Of a stretch of DNA of 64,000 nucleotides, positions 35,789-44,642 are shown piece after piece. The DNA is from Silvania hatchlandensis. GTDB lineage: Bacteria; Pseudomonadota; Gammaproteobacteria; Enterobacterales; Enterobacteriaceae. The number at the start of each line of letters is the position of its first letter. Position 1 is the stretch's first letter. A model generated the notes under the pieces. That model was not told the origin of the DNA and made no database searches. It worked only from the letters and a program-made list of their open reading frames with translations. Both the position numbers and the translations under genes were made by a program. The stretch is from the NCBI RefSeq assembly GCF_025564065.1, contig NZ_JAMGZK010000051.1, positions 62,001 to 126,000 of the forward strand, written 5' to 3'.

Positions 35789-37462
35789 TTAGCCTTTCAG
35801 GGTTTTCAGCTCATCGCTCAGGCTGTCCGCCAGGGCGCGGACGCGCGAGGGATCGAATAACACATGCAGGCCGGGTGAGGCATCCACGTGCTTCGCGCAG
35901 TAGTCTTCCATTTCGGCGGCGCTGCGATACAGCTCCTGAATGTTAATCTGGCAAATCTCGCGCATGCTCCAGCTGTTCTCCACTTCCCGGGCAAAACGCA
36001 GGGTGAAAAACGCTTTCTGCGCGTGCAGGAAAAGATGGCAGTACAGGGCAAACCCCTGCCACTCCTCGAGCCAGCGCTGGTGCAGGGCATGCGGGAAGTC
36101 GGCGGTTCGGGCAAACACCAGCGCCTCTTCGCGCAGGGCCGATGAGGCTTCGCGGGCCTCGTCTTTCTCTTTCGCAATCCGCGACAGGCAGGCGGCAGAG
36201 GTCTCTACGTCGCTGGCGTTGAAGAAGATATCCCGCTCGGAACCGGGGAGCCAGTGGGTGCGGTTTAGCTGTCCGTACAGGCTCCATACCGCCTGGCCGT
36301 AGCTTTCCGGTACCTGGCTGTGGCGGTGGAACACGTGATCGCGCACGTATATCGCGCTGTACAGCACCTGGCCGGCCTGCTCCAGCAGCGCGCTAAAGCG
36401 GGCAAAGACCTCCGGCTCCGGGTGCCAGCCGTAGCATTCATCCAGCCAGTACATCAGCAGCTGCGCCTGGGAAAGGTGCACTCCATCGCTGGCCAGCATC
36501 CGGCTGCAGGCCAGCAAATTGCACTCGCTGAGGGTGCCCATGATCCAGTGGTTATCCACCCCTTCCCAGCTGGTTTTGCATACCGCCCCGCGGATCGCCG
36601 GATTGCTGCGACACCACAGCAGCCGCCCCTGCAGCTCATCAATGCGCGGGAACGGGAAAATGCCCCAGCCCACCTCTTCGCCCACCAGATCGATATCGGC
36701 CCACACTTCACGCTCCTGAACCGCCAGCAGCGCCGGATTGTTCGGGAATGAGGGCCAGAAGCGCTCCGGGGTCAGCTTAATCGAGACGCTGACGCTTTCA
36801 GGCAGCGGGCGAATGGCCTCCAGCACGTTGCCCAGATCGTGATTCCCGGCCGGGAACACGCGCAGCACCAGGTGTTTATTCTCGTTTTGCATCGCGCGAG
36901 ACAGGGCGTTAAAGCAGCGGCTGTAGAGCGTCAGGCTGCGTTCATCCCGGGGGGAGAAACTCATCGCATCGGCGGGGGACAGCTCCCAGTTCGGGCGCGA
37001 AATGGGCAGCAGGCCGTCGGTATTGGAAATGGCGATCAGCAGCCCGCTCAGCGCCGGAATGCGCTGGCAAATCAGCGACACCTTGGCGGCAAGATAGCCG
37101 CACCAGAAATCGACGTCGAAGCGGACTCCCTGCTCCGGTTCAAACAGGTGCGGGTGCGCCAGCAGCAGGTCGGTCGGGAAGTTAAACTCCTTCGCCTGCA
37201 GGTAAAAACGCAGCCCTTTTTGCTGGCACAACGCCCCCAACCGGTTGAGGTAAACGCAACGGGCGCGCTGCTGGCTGGAGAGGCGGTCGTTATAGTGGTG
37301 CGGCGTATAGCCTTTGGGCGAAACCAGCATGTCGAACAGTGCGACCTGCCCGACAATCACGGTGTTAAAGTCATGCGCGACGGCGTATTCCACCAGCTCA
37401 CAGGCCTTGTCCCAGTTCCAGTAAGCCTGATTATTTAACTCCAGCGCCCGCGTCTGCCACAT
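35789..37462 (-). CDS. Unassigned TIM-barrel-like glycoside-hydrolase candidate
   Basis: The 557-residue product is not recognised. The alternation of short hydrophobic strands with helices over the first ~330 residues (NTVIVGQVALFD, GLRFYLQAKEFN, SGLLIAISNTDG, HLVLRVFP, VSVSIKLTPERF, DIDLVGEEVGWG) looks like a TIM barrel of the alpha-glucuronidase sort; the rest is helical. It is Trp/His rich and has no signal peptide. AAGGA eight bases upstream favours ATG 37462; ATG 37480 is the alternative. It stands between an efflux operon and the PTS/GH105 operon, is in the same direction, but ends in its own terminator. Confidence 0.55.
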   Translation of the reverse strand: MWQTRALELNNQAYWNWDKACELVEYAVAHDFNTVIVGQVALFDMLVSPKGYTPHHYNDRLSSQQRARCVYLNRLGALCQQKGLRFYLQAKEFNFPTDLLLAHPHLFEPEQGVRFDVDFWCGYLAAKVSLICQRIPALSGLLIAISNTDGLLPISRPNWELSPADAMSFSPRDERSLTLYSRCFNALSRAMQNENKHLVLRVFPAGNHDLGNVLEAIRPLPESVSVSIKLTPERFWPSFPNNPALLAVQEREVWADIDLVGEEVGWGIFPFPRIDELQGRLLWCRSNPAIRGAVCKTSWEGVDNHWIMGTLSECNLLACSRMLASDGVHLSQAQLLMYWLDECYGWHPEPEVFARFSALLEQAGQVLYSAIYVRDHVFHRHSQVPESYGQAVWSLYGQLNRTHWLPGSERDIFFNASDVETSAACLSRIAKEKDEAREASSALREEALVFARTADFPHALHQRWLEEWQGFALYCHLFLHAQKAFFTLRFAREVENSWSMREICQINIQELYRSAAEMEDYCAKHVDASPGLHVLFDPSRVRALADSLSDELKTLKG

Positions 37463-37501
37463 TCCCTTTATCCTTGTCATCGCCCAATTTAACGAGCGAC
37501 A

Positions 37502-37511
37502 GTGATATCAC
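37502..37511. promoter_or_regulatory. Palindrome GTGATATCAC upstream of the TIM-barrel-like gene
   Basis: A perfect 10-bp palindrome centred 44 bp upstream of ATG 37462 in a 70-bp gap. The core GATATCA recurs at 35566-35572, 38 bp upstream of the 815-residue protein gene, so a shared local regulator is possible. Confidence 0.35.
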
Positions 37512-37532
37512 AGAATGCAGAAAATGTGTGCG

Positions 37533-38600
37533 TTACTGTTCGCGAATGACGTAGCGCGTCGGGGCAAAGCAGTTGAGGATCAGGTGCATCACAAACACCA
37601 GCGTCAGGGTCGCCACCAGCGCTACCGTCACCGAGACGATGCGGTAGAGATCGCTGAAAATCAGGTCCCCGTCCGGGTGCATATTCTGGCCGAACATGAT
37701 CCCGATGGTGGTAATACTGGCGAACCCGACCCCGGCTCCGACCTTCTCCATGACGTGCAGCCGGGCGCCAAACGCCAGCCCGAGGCCAATCAGCGGCATC
37801 ATCAGCAGCATGTGACTGCTGTGATTGTACAGCACCATTTGCACCAGCAGGATGTACAGGCAGCCGATCACCACCCCGACCACGCGCCACAGAGAACTCA
37901 GCACCGCCCCGCGATAATGCATCGGAAAGAGGATCAGGATCCCGGCCATCAGCGCCGACAGGGAATCACTGAGATCGCTTATCTGGAACACCACAAAAAT
38001 CACCGTCGCCACCGTACCGGAGAGCAGCGACTCATGGCGCACGCGGGCGGCGTCTTTCTCCAGCCTCGGCGGGGGCTTGCGCGGCTCCACGTCCGGCAGC
38101 AGATAGTGCATCAGCGCGCTCAGGCACACCGCCATCACGCTGGCTTCGATGTTCGAAAACAGCAGCGTGTGCCAGTTAGTGGTGGGGTAACTCATAAAGT
38201 TGAGCATCGTGCTCTGGCACACCACCCCCATTGAGCCAAACAGGAACAGCGGCCCCTGGCTCATAAAGCGAAACCGGATCACATACAGGCCGAACACCAC
38301 CAGGGTCATGATCAGCGGCCACTGCGCCAGATAGCCGATAATAAACACCATTTCGACGCAGTTCAGCGCCGAACTGAACACGAACTGCTTAGCAACGTGG
38401 CGATTAAACACCGGCACCAGTGACAGGAGCATGATCGGGTAGATGACAAAAAAGACGCCGTAGCTGGTGTTGTAAAACGTCGACACGCTCAGGGCGATCA
38501 TCCCGGCAAACACGATACGCAACGTCTGGCGAAAATCGTTAGCCGTATAGACGATATTGCCGTGCGGGGTAAAGACCCGCGCGAGAGTATTAATAGACAT
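37533..38600 (-). CDS. DUF2955 (FUSC-like) efflux membrane protein
   Basis: The 355-residue protein has two sets of about five hydrophobic segments separated by a charged stretch (EPRKPPPRLEKDAARVRHES), the layout of DUF2955 proteins related to aromatic-acid exporters of the FUSC group. It starts 2 bp after the HlyD gene, which encodes its periplasmic adaptor. Together with MarR this is an inducible efflux unit. Substrate unknown. Confidence 0.82.
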   Translation of the reverse strand: MSINTLARVFTPHGNIVYTANDFRQTLRIVFAGMIALSVSTFYNTSYGVFFVIYPIMLLSLVPVFNRHVAKQFVFSSALNCVEMVFIIGYLAQWPLIMTLVVFGLYVIRFRFMSQGPLFLFGSMGVVCQSTMLNFMSYPTTNWHTLLFSNIEASVMAVCLSALMHYLLPDVEPRKPPPRLEKDAARVRHESLLSGTVATVIFVVFQISDLSDSLSALMAGILILFPMHYRGAVLSSLWRVVGVVIGCLYILLVQMVLYNHSSHMLLMMPLIGLGLAFGARLHVMEKVGAGVGFASITTIGIMFGQNMHPDGDLIFSDLYRIVSVTVALVATLTLVFVMHLILNCFAPTRYVIREQ

Positions 38601-38602
38601 GA

Positions 38603-39667
38603 TCAGTACACATAGTGCAGCAGGCTGACGAGGTGGATCTGCATCCCGGAGAAGAACCGGGCAAACGGACCTTCGCTGTTATACAGCTGCACGGTGGCGC
38701 GTGCGCCGGTTGGGAGCTGCTTCGGCAGCGGCTCGTCGAGCGCCACGTGTATGCGCATCCGCTGCGCATCCCGCACCCAGCGGTTAGAGCTTTCCGGTTC
38801 AGACAGCTCGCCGTTTACTGCCTCCTGCCCCGCCAGAATACCGGCATCGCTGCTGGTGACGTGGGCGCGGAACACGTGTCCCGGGAAGGCATCAAACACC
38901 ACCGCGGCATCAGTGCCCTGGCGGGTGTGGCGCAGGCTCTTTTCGCGGAAGTCGGCGACGATATCGCTCTGGTTATTCACCAGCGCCAGCGACGCGGTGC
39001 CGGAGGTGGCATAAAACCCTGGGCTTAACTGCACGTTGCTGACCGTGCCGTCCGCCTCGGCATACACTTTCGTCCAGCCGAGATTCAGCTCCGCTTCGTC
39101 CAGCGCATTGCGGTACTTCTGCAGGGTCACGTTGTGGGTTTCGTCGCGCTGGCCGCGCTCAATGCGCAGCTGGTGGATGTTGGCATCCAGATTCGCCACC
39201 GACTGCTCGCTGCTCTGCCAGGTGGTGCGCACTTTATCCAGATCCGCCTGCGAGACGTTCTGCAGGGTGCTCAATTTCTGGTAACGGTCAAAGGTGACTT
39301 TATCGTTGCGGGCGGTGAGCTGGGCGGTCTTCAGGCTGGCCTGGGCGGCCGCAATCTGGGCGTCGAGCTGCTGGTTGGAGAGCCGCGCCTGCTCCAGCGC
39401 AATCTGCGCCGCTTCGACTTTGTTGCGATACGGCGTCGGGTCGAGCTCAAACAGCAGATCGCCCCTCTTCACCTGGCTGTTGTTGTGCACATGCACCGCC
39501 GCCACATAGCCGGACACGCGCGCCGAAACGGGCGTCACCACGCGCATCACCGTGGAGTCCGGCGTCAGGGGGATCCAAATGTCAGCGACGATAAAATAGA
39601 CAAACATCAGCAGGAAAGAGGCAATACTCACCCTTACCCAGCGGGCAAACTTTTGTTCAGGGGTCAT
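38603..39667 (-). CDS. HlyD/EmrA-type membrane fusion protein
   Basis: The 354-residue adaptor has one N-terminal membrane segment (FLLMFVYFIVADIWI, about 17-32), a split biotinyl-lipoyl domain (VSGYVAAVHVHNNSQVKRGD-LLFELDP, then AEADGTVSNVQLSPG) and a helical hairpin between. It begins 2 bp after the marR stop and is followed by the DUF2955 gene. It would link the inner-membrane pump to an outer-membrane channel encoded elsewhere. Confidence 0.9.
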   Translation of the reverse strand: MTPEQKFARWVRVSIASFLLMFVYFIVADIWIPLTPDSTVMRVVTPVSARVSGYVAAVHVHNNSQVKRGDLLFELDPTPYRNKVEAAQIALEQARLSNQQLDAQIAAAQASLKTAQLTARNDKVTFDRYQKLSTLQNVSQADLDKVRTTWQSSEQSVANLDANIHQLRIERGQRDETHNVTLQKYRNALDEAELNLGWTKVYAEADGTVSNVQLSPGFYATSGTASLALVNNQSDIVADFREKSLRHTRQGTDAAVVFDAFPGHVFRAHVTSSDAGILAGQEAVNGELSEPESSNRWVRDAQRMRIHVALDEPLPKQLPTGARATVQLYNSEGPFARFFSGMQIHLVSLLHYVY

Positions 39668-39669
39668 GA

Positions 39670-40140
39670 TTATGGGGTCTTGTTATCTTCTTCGCGGATT
39701 GTCCGCAAGTTGCAGGCGATTTGATTCAAGGTGGCGCTGAAAATCTCGAGATGCGCCGGGGCGATATTCTGCGATACGCGCTCCTGGAACGTTTCGATAA
39801 CCTGGGTCAGCGTTTTCAGCACCGCGTTACCTTCGGGCGTGAGCGTTAACAGCCGGATGCGCTTGTCATAAGGCGATGTGGTGCGCAGCAGATAGCCCTG
39901 ATTTTCCAGCTGTGCGAGGGTGCGCATCAGCGGCGGCAGTTCAATGCCCTGCACCTCCGCCAGTTCGCTCACCGAGACGTTATCTCCCAGCTGTTTGAGC
40001 TGCATCATCACCGTCCAGCTCGACTGGGTTAACCCGGTCTCGAGAATGGCGTCGTCAATCACCGCACGCCACTGGCGCACAATCATTGCCATGCGCATCC
40101 CCATTGGGCGACGGCAGAACAGCTCGTTTTCATTATTCAT
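39670..40140 (-). CDS. MarR-family transcriptional regulator
   Basis: The 156-residue winged-helix protein has LTQSSWTVMMQLKQLGDNVS-VSELAEVQGI, then LMRTLAQLENQGYLLRTTSP-YDKRIRLLTLT, the MarR wing with its DxRxxxLxLT signature. It is first in the marR-hlyD-DUF2955 operon and probably represses it until a phenolic or drug-like ligand binds. An inverted repeat lies about 30 bp upstream of the start. Confidence 0.92.
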   Translation of the reverse strand: MNNENELFCRRPMGMRMAMIVRQWRAVIDDAILETGLTQSSWTVMMQLKQLGDNVSVSELAEVQGIELPPLMRTLAQLENQGYLLRTTSPYDKRIRLLTLTPEGNAVLKTLTQVIETFQERVSQNIAPAHLEIFSATLNQIACNLRTIREEDNKTP

Positions 40141-40169
40141 GGGGGAAACCTCGCTTCACACCCTGAGAA

Positions 40170-40182
40170 GATAATAGTTATC
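40170..40182. promoter_or_regulatory. Candidate MarR operator
   Basis: GATAATAGTTATC is an inverted repeat (GATAA-TAG-TTATC) 30 bp upstream of the marR start, framed by CCCTGA (40161) and TCAGGG (40181). MarR proteins commonly repress from such sites. Confidence 0.5.
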
Positions 40183-40258
40183 AGGGTAAGTATCAAGAAA
40201 CAAGGTGGTAAAGAGCAGGAATTGCGAAATGAAGGAAAACACTCGTGGTGCTTTTGTC

Positions 40259-40282
40259 GCCCGACAGCCTGCGCCGCCGGGC
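40259..40282 (-). terminator. Hairpin after the AhpD-like gene
   Basis: GCCCG and CGGGC arms (40259-40263, 40278-40282) with a GC-rich loop lie 12 bp past the stop of the minus-strand gene at 40294. The following A-rich stretch on that strand does not form a T-run, so this may be a degenerate REP rather than a terminator. Confidence 0.35.
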
Positions 40283-40293
40283 ATGGTGCGATG

Positions 40294-40773
40294 TTACTCC
40301 AGGTTCGCCTTGTTCAGACCGTAGGCAGCATCCAGTGAACCTGGGGCCATGCGGGAGGTAATGCCTAAACGGTTCCAGGCGTTGATCGCCACAACCACGA
40401 AGTTCAGCTCGGCAATCTCAGTCTCGGAAAAATGTTCCGCCACGCAGCGGTACACTTCATCACTGACCCCTTCGGCGGTGATGTGGGTCAGCGCTTCGGC
40501 GAAGGTCAGCGCAGCGCGCTCGCGGGCGCTGAACAGCGGCGACTCACGCCATACCGACAGGTGATAAATACGCAGCTCGCGCTCGCCGGCGATTTTCGCC
40601 TCTTTGGCGTGCATATCCAGGCAGAATGTACAGCCGTTCAGCTGGGATACGCGAATGTCGATCAGGTGCTTCAGACCCGGCTCGATGGACGTTTTGCCGA
40701 TAGCCATACTCAGGTCGGACAGCGATTTAACCAGGGCCGGAGTGATTTTGTGATGGTTTACGCGGGTGCTCAT
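40294..40773 (-). CDS. AhpD-like carboxymuconolactone decarboxylase family protein
   Basis: The 159-residue protein has the AhpD-type redox site NGCTFCLDMHAKEA with Cys48, Cys51 and His55, followed by the ERAALTFAEALT helix. Proteins of this type act as small thiol peroxidase partners; true decarboxylases lack the Cys pair. AGAGGA lies seven bases upstream of the ATG. It is divergent from a MocR-type regulator 100 bp away, which probably controls it. Confidence 0.9.
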   Translation of the reverse strand: MSTRVNHHKITPALVKSLSDLSMAIGKTSIEPGLKHLIDIRVSQLNGCTFCLDMHAKEAKIAGERELRIYHLSVWRESPLFSARERAALTFAEALTHITAEGVSDEVYRCVAEHFSETEIAELNFVVVAINAWNRLGITSRMAPGSLDAAYGLNKANLE

Positions 40774-40873
40774 TGTCTTTCCTCTTTGGTGCGTCAGGGA
40801 TGTTGCGATGGGTGTAAACTACCCGAGTAATGACATAGTAAAAAGACACAAAAACACCTAAACGAGGTAGGAC

Positions 40874-42265
40874 ATGAAACCGGGTTATCACGCGATTTAT
40901 TCCCGCTACCGGGACAACATCACCCGCGGCGTACTGAAACCCGGCGATAAAGTGCCTGCCATTCGCGTGCTGGCGGAAGAGCTGAAGGTGGCGCGCAAAA
41001 CCGTCGAAACGGCGTATGCCATTCTCACCGGCGAGGGCTATCTGGTGAGCCAGGGGGCGCGCGGCACGCGGGTAAACCCGGATTTAAACCTCTCCGTTAT
41101 CCAGGCCCCTGCGGCCGATCAGGTTACGGGCCAGCTTCCGCTCACGCTTGCCAGCCAGCGTGAACAGTCGGGCTTTTTGCGCCCCGGTATTCCGGCGCTG
41201 GACAGCTTCCCGTATAAGAAGTGGCTGTTGCTGGCGGGTCAGGCGGTGCGCGCCATGCGTCAGGAGGAGATGCTCAACCCACCGGTGATGGGCTGGGCTC
41301 CCCTGCGTCAGGCAATTGCCAGCTACCTGAACATCTCGCGCGGGTTGTCGTGTCATGCCGACCAGGTGCTGATCACCAGCGGTTACAGCGGCAGCCTGCG
41401 CCTGATCCTCGATACGCTCGCCACCCACAAAGATAAAGTGGTGTTTGAAGATCCGGGCTATTTTATGGGCCAGCAGCTGCTGCGCCGGATCGTGACCCGC
41501 CTGCACACCGTGCCGGTGGACCGCGCGGGAATCGACACCGACTATCTGCTGCACCACCACGCCGACGCCCGCTTTGCCATTGTCACCCCGTCGCACCAGA
41601 GTCCGCTGGCGGTCACGCTGTCGCTGCCGCGCAGGCAGCAGTTGCTCGACTGGGCCGGACAAAACGAGGCGTGGATCATCGAAGACGACTACGACGGCGA
41701 GTTTCACTACACCCGCAAGGTGCTGCCATCGCTGAAAAGCCTCGATCGTCACGATCGGGTGATCTACATGGGGACCTTCAGCAAAACCGTGATGCCGTCG
41801 CTGCGCCTGGGCTATGTGGTGATGCCCGCCAGCACCGTGTCGGCATTTACCGACTGCGCCGACATGCTGGCCAGCGGCCAGCCGGTGCTGACGCAGAAGA
41901 TCCTCACCGCCTTTCTCAACGACGGGCATTTCTTCCGTCATCTGAAAAAGATGCGCGCCCTGTATCAACAGCGACGCGACTGGATGATTGCCGCTCTGCA
42001 CGCGGTCTACGGGGACCGATTTTTCACCGAGCAAAACGATGGCGGGATGCACATCGTGGCGTTTCTTACCCGGGGCAGCTGCGACCGGGAGATCGCCCAC
42101 TGCTGGCAACAGCAGCAATTGCAGGTGAACGCGCTATCGGCCTGGTACAGCGGCTCGGGCAAGCGCTACGGCCTGGTGATGGGGTACAACAATGTACGCA
42201 GCTATGATGAGGCGGTTGCGCTGCTCACCCGCCCGAAGGCAAAAACCTGCGAGCTTCTTGCCTGA
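40874..42265 (+). CDS. MocR-family (GntR HTH plus aminotransferase) regulator
   Basis: The 463-residue protein has an N-terminal GntR winged helix ([39 protein letters not shown]) and a fold-type I aminotransferase domain with the PLP Lys304 in [15 protein letters not shown]. MocR regulators bind PLP-derived ligands and often control the adjacent divergent gene, here the AhpD-like protein. The 100-bp divergent gap has GGGTGTAAACTACCC, a possible operator (GGGT/ACCC arms). Confidence 0.9.
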   Translation: MKPGYHAIYSRYRDNITRGVLKPGDKVPAIRVLAEELKVARKTVETAYAILTGEGYLVSQGARGTRVNPDLNLSVIQAPAADQVTGQLPLTLASQREQSGFLRPGIPALDSFPYKKWLLLAGQAVRAMRQEEMLNPPVMGWAPLRQAIASYLNISRGLSCHADQVLITSGYSGSLRLILDTLATHKDKVVFEDPGYFMGQQLLRRIVTRLHTVPVDRAGIDTDYLLHHHADARFAIVTPSHQSPLAVTLSLPRRQQLLDWAGQNEAWIIEDDYDGEFHYTRKVLPSLKSLDRHDRVIYMGTFSKTVMPSLRLGYVVMPASTVSAFTDCADMLASGQPVLTQKILTAFLNDGHFFRHLKKMRALYQQRRDWMIAALHAVYGDRFFTEQNDGGMHIVAFLTRGSCDREIAHCWQQQQLQVNALSAWYSGSGKRYGLVMGYNNVRSYDEAVALLTRPKAKTCELLA

Positions 42266-42345
42266 CCATCAACAGATTTAGCCTTACAGATATCATGGTG
42301 ATAGGATTGGCTAACCCAAAAAAGCCAAAAAGCGAAGGAAATAAG

Positions 42346-42771
42346 ATGCGCCAGAGAGTCATCGTGTGCCCTGTAATACAAAATGAAGGCGAGTATTTAC
42401 TGTGTAAAATGGCTGCCGATCGTGGCGTTTTCCCGGGACAGTGGGCGCTGTCAGGCGGGGGAATGGAACCGGGTGAGTCGATGGAAACTGCGCTCAGGCG
42501 CGAAATCCGGGAAGAGCTAGGCGAGGAACTGGACATTACAGAGATTAAGCCATGGGCTTTTCGGGATGACACCCGGATTAAAACCTATCCGGATGGCACC
42601 ACCGAAGAGATCTACATGATTTATCTTATCTTTGACTGCATCAGCGCTAACCGGGATATAACCTTTAACGAGGAGTTTCAGGCGATCGCCTGGGTGTCGC
42701 CTGAGTCGTTAAAAGAGATGGATTTGAACGAAGCGACCCGGATTACGTTTGCCCAGAAAGGGCTCCTTTAG
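42346..42771 (+). CDS. nudI: Nucleoside triphosphatase NudI
   Basis: The 141-residue Nudix hydrolase equals E. coli NudI in length. It has the Nudix box [26 protein letters not shown] (38-62), with all conserved Glu residues. NudI preferentially hydrolyses pyrimidine deoxynucleoside triphosphates (dUTP, dTTP, dCTP) to monophosphates. AAGGA eight bases upstream supports ATG 42346; the frame opens 17 codons earlier without support. A REP element follows. Confidence 0.95.
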   Translation: MRQRVIVCPVIQNEGEYLLCKMAADRGVFPGQWALSGGGMEPGESMETALRREIREELGEELDITEIKPWAFRDDTRIKTYPDGTTEEIYMIYLIFDCISANRDITFNEEFQAIAWVSPESLKEMDLNEATRITFAQKGLL

Positions 42772-42777
42772 CCGTTC

Positions 42778-42811
42778 GCCGGGTGGCTGTTGCGCCCTAC
42801 CCGGCCTACAA
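42778..42811. repeat. Single REP element
   Basis: GCCGGGTGGCTGTTGCGCC followed by CTACCCGGCCTACAAAA is a typical enterobacterial REP stem. It lies between convergent nudI and the DUF1127 gene. Confidence 0.85.
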
Positions 42812-42827
42812 AACCCTTCGCGATACC

Positions 42828-42989
42828 TTACACATCAAATCGTGACAACCCGACATCCTTGAGCTGCTCATCGCTCATGCGGCTCAGAATGCGGCGCGTA
42901 CGGTTGATGCGATACCACTTTTTCACGGCGCGTCCGGTCCATATAAACAGGGCAAACGGGCGTCTGGCGCGGTTCTCGTTAAATTCCAT
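42828..42989 (-). CDS. DUF1127 small protein
   Basis: This 53-residue Arg-rich protein starts MEFNENRARRPFALFIWTGR and ends with the DUF1127 signature RRILSRMSDEQLKDVGLSR followed by FDV. GGAGAG lies a few bases upstream of the ATG. DUF1127 proteins in alphaproteobacteria affect phosphate and carbon metabolism and RNA turnover; those of enterobacteria (YjiS-like) are uncharacterised. It is divergent from ydcR and shares a 176-bp regulatory region rich in ATACAGAT motifs. Confidence 0.92.
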   Translation of the reverse strand: MEFNENRARRPFALFIWTGRAVKKWYRINRTRRILSRMSDEQLKDVGLSRFDV

Positions 42990-43043
42990 GATGCTCTCCT
43001 CATCGTCTCAATGCGGTTATCATCATGGAAATCGGGGTCGACA

Positions 43044-43144
43044 ATACAGATTCAAAAACAACTTTTGTTTAACATACAGATCCGCTAAAACAGTATCTGA
43101 ATGCCGTTTATCGCCGGCATCTGTACTGGTTATTCGATCTGTAT
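43044..43144. promoter_or_regulatory. Four ATACAGAT boxes between the DUF1127 gene and ydcR
   Basis: ATACAGAT occurs at 43044 and 43074; its inverse occurs as ATCTGTAC at 43119 and ATCTGTAT at 43137, 22 bp before the ydcR start. A partial TATCTGA lies at 43094. Two direct copies on each side in opposite orientation fit a MocR-type regulator, most likely YdcR itself, controlling both genes. Confidence 0.65.
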
Positions 43145-43165
43145 GGTGAAAACAAAGGATACAGC

Positions 43166-44581
43166 ATGACGCGCTATCAACATCTGGCCAATCTCCTGGC
43201 ACAACGTATCGAACAAGGGCTGTATCGCAGCGGGGAACGTTTACCCTCGGTGCGTACCCTGAGTCAGGAACATGGCGTCAGTATCAGCACCATCCAGCAG
43301 GCCTATCAGATCCTCGAAAACTTACAGCTGATCGTTCCCCAGCCGCGCTCGGGCTATTTTGTCTCTTCGCGCAGGGCGCAGCCGCCCGTTCCGGCAATGA
43401 CCCGCCCGGTGCAGCGTCCGGTGGAGGTGACCCAGTGGGATGAGGTGATGATGCTCCTCGATGCCCGCGCCGATAAAGAGATGATCTCCTTTGGCGGCGG
43501 GTCGCCGGATCTTAACCAGCCGAGCCTGAAACCCCTGTGGCGCGAGATGAGCCGCATCGCCCAGCACAATCCCGGCGAGATGCTGAGCTACGACGTGCTG
43601 GAAGGACGGCTTGAACTGCGCGAGCAGATTGCCCGCCTGATGCTGGACGGCGGCTCGACGGTGGCGGCCAATGAGATTGTGATCACCAACGGCTGTCACG
43701 GCGCGCTGTCGCTGGCGCTGCTGTCGGTGTGCCAGCCGGGGGATATCGTGGCGGTTGAATCGCCGTCGTTTCACGGCACCATGCAGATGCTGCGCGGGTT
43801 TAACATCAAAGCCATTGAAATCCCGACCGATCCGCAAACCGGGATCAGCATCGAAGCGCTGGAGCTGGCACTGGAACAGTGGCCAATTAAAGCCGTGATC
43901 CTGGTGCCCAACTGCAATAACCCGCTCGGGTTTATCATGCCGGAAGCGCGGAAACGTCAGGTGCTGGCGCTGGCCCAGCGACACGATATCGTCATCGTCG
44001 AGGATGATATTTACGGCGAGCTGGCGGCAGAGTATCCGCGCCCGCGCACCATTCACTCGTTTGATATCGACGGGCGCGTGCTGCTGTGCAGTTCGTTTAC
44101 CAAAACTGTGGCACCGGGGCTGCGCGTGGGCTGGATTGTGCCGGGGCGCTATTACGACCGGGTGATGCACATGAAATATGCCGCAGGCGGGTTTAACGTG
44201 CCGGGCACCCAGATGGCGGTAGCGGCGTTTATCCGCAACGGGCATTACCATCGCCACGTGCGCAGGATGCGCCAGATTTATCAGCTGAATATGGAACGCT
44301 ACACCTGCTGGGTGCGGCAGTATTTCCCGGTGGAGATTTGCGTCACACGTCCGCAGGGCAGCTTTTTGCTGTGGGTAGAGTTACCGGAGCAGGTGGATAT
44401 GGTGTGCGTCAGCAAGCAGCTGTGCCAGCTGAAGATTCAGGCGGCGGCCGGATCGCTGTTTTCGGCTTCGGGTAAGTATCGCAACTGTTTACGCATTAAC
44501 GTCGCTCTACCGCCCAACGAGAAGAATCGCGAGGCGTTGAAGAAGATGGGAGAGGCGATTCATATTGCGATGGAGGAGTAG
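43166..44581 (+). CDS. ydcR: MocR-family regulator YdcR
   Basis: The 471-residue protein has a GntR helix-turn-helix (GLYRSGERLPSVRTLSQEHG, VSISTIQQAYQILENL) and an aminotransferase-like domain with PLP Lys313 in SFTKTVAPGLRVGW. The length and sequence fit E. coli YdcR (468). Its effector and targets are not established. It ends just before a CCCTCACCC-type repeat and converges on foxA. Confidence 0.85.
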   Translation: MTRYQHLANLLAQRIEQGLYRSGERLPSVRTLSQEHGVSISTIQQAYQILENLQLIVPQPRSGYFVSSRRAQPPVPAMTRPVQRPVEVTQWDEVMMLLDARADKEMISFGGGSPDLNQPSLKPLWREMSRIAQHNPGEMLSYDVLEGRLELREQIARLMLDGGSTVAANEIVITNGCHGALSLALLSVCQPGDIVAVESPSFHGTMQMLRGFNIKAIEIPTDPQTGISIEALELALEQWPIKAVILVPNCNNPLGFIMPEARKRQVLALAQRHDIVIVEDDIYGELAAEYPRPRTIHSFDIDGRVLLCSSFTKTVAPGLRVGWIVPGRYYDRVMHMKYAAGGFNVPGTQMAVAAFIRNGHYHRHVRRMRQIYQLNMERYTCWVRQYFPVEICVTRPQGSFLLWVELPEQVDMVCVSKQLCQLKIQAAAGSLFSASGKYRNCLRINVALPPNEKNREALKKMGEAIHIAMEE

Positions 44582-44592
44582 TGCGGTCTGTT

Positions 44593-44628
44593 CCCCTCAC
44601 CCTAACCCTCTCCCCATAGGGGAGAGGG
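44593..44628. repeat. CCCTCACCCTAACCC-type repeat, copy 3
   Basis: CCCCTCACCCTAA followed by CCCTCTCCCC-ATA-GGGGAGAGGG, between convergent ydcR and foxA. The hairpin can terminate both transcripts. Confidence 0.85.
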
Positions 44629-44642
44629 AAATAACATTCACA

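Noticed and set aside
35589-35792. A 67-codon plus-strand frame in the gap before the carbohydrate operon
   Set aside because: It runs through two CRP sites and a terminator and has no ribosome site; the DNA is regulatory.
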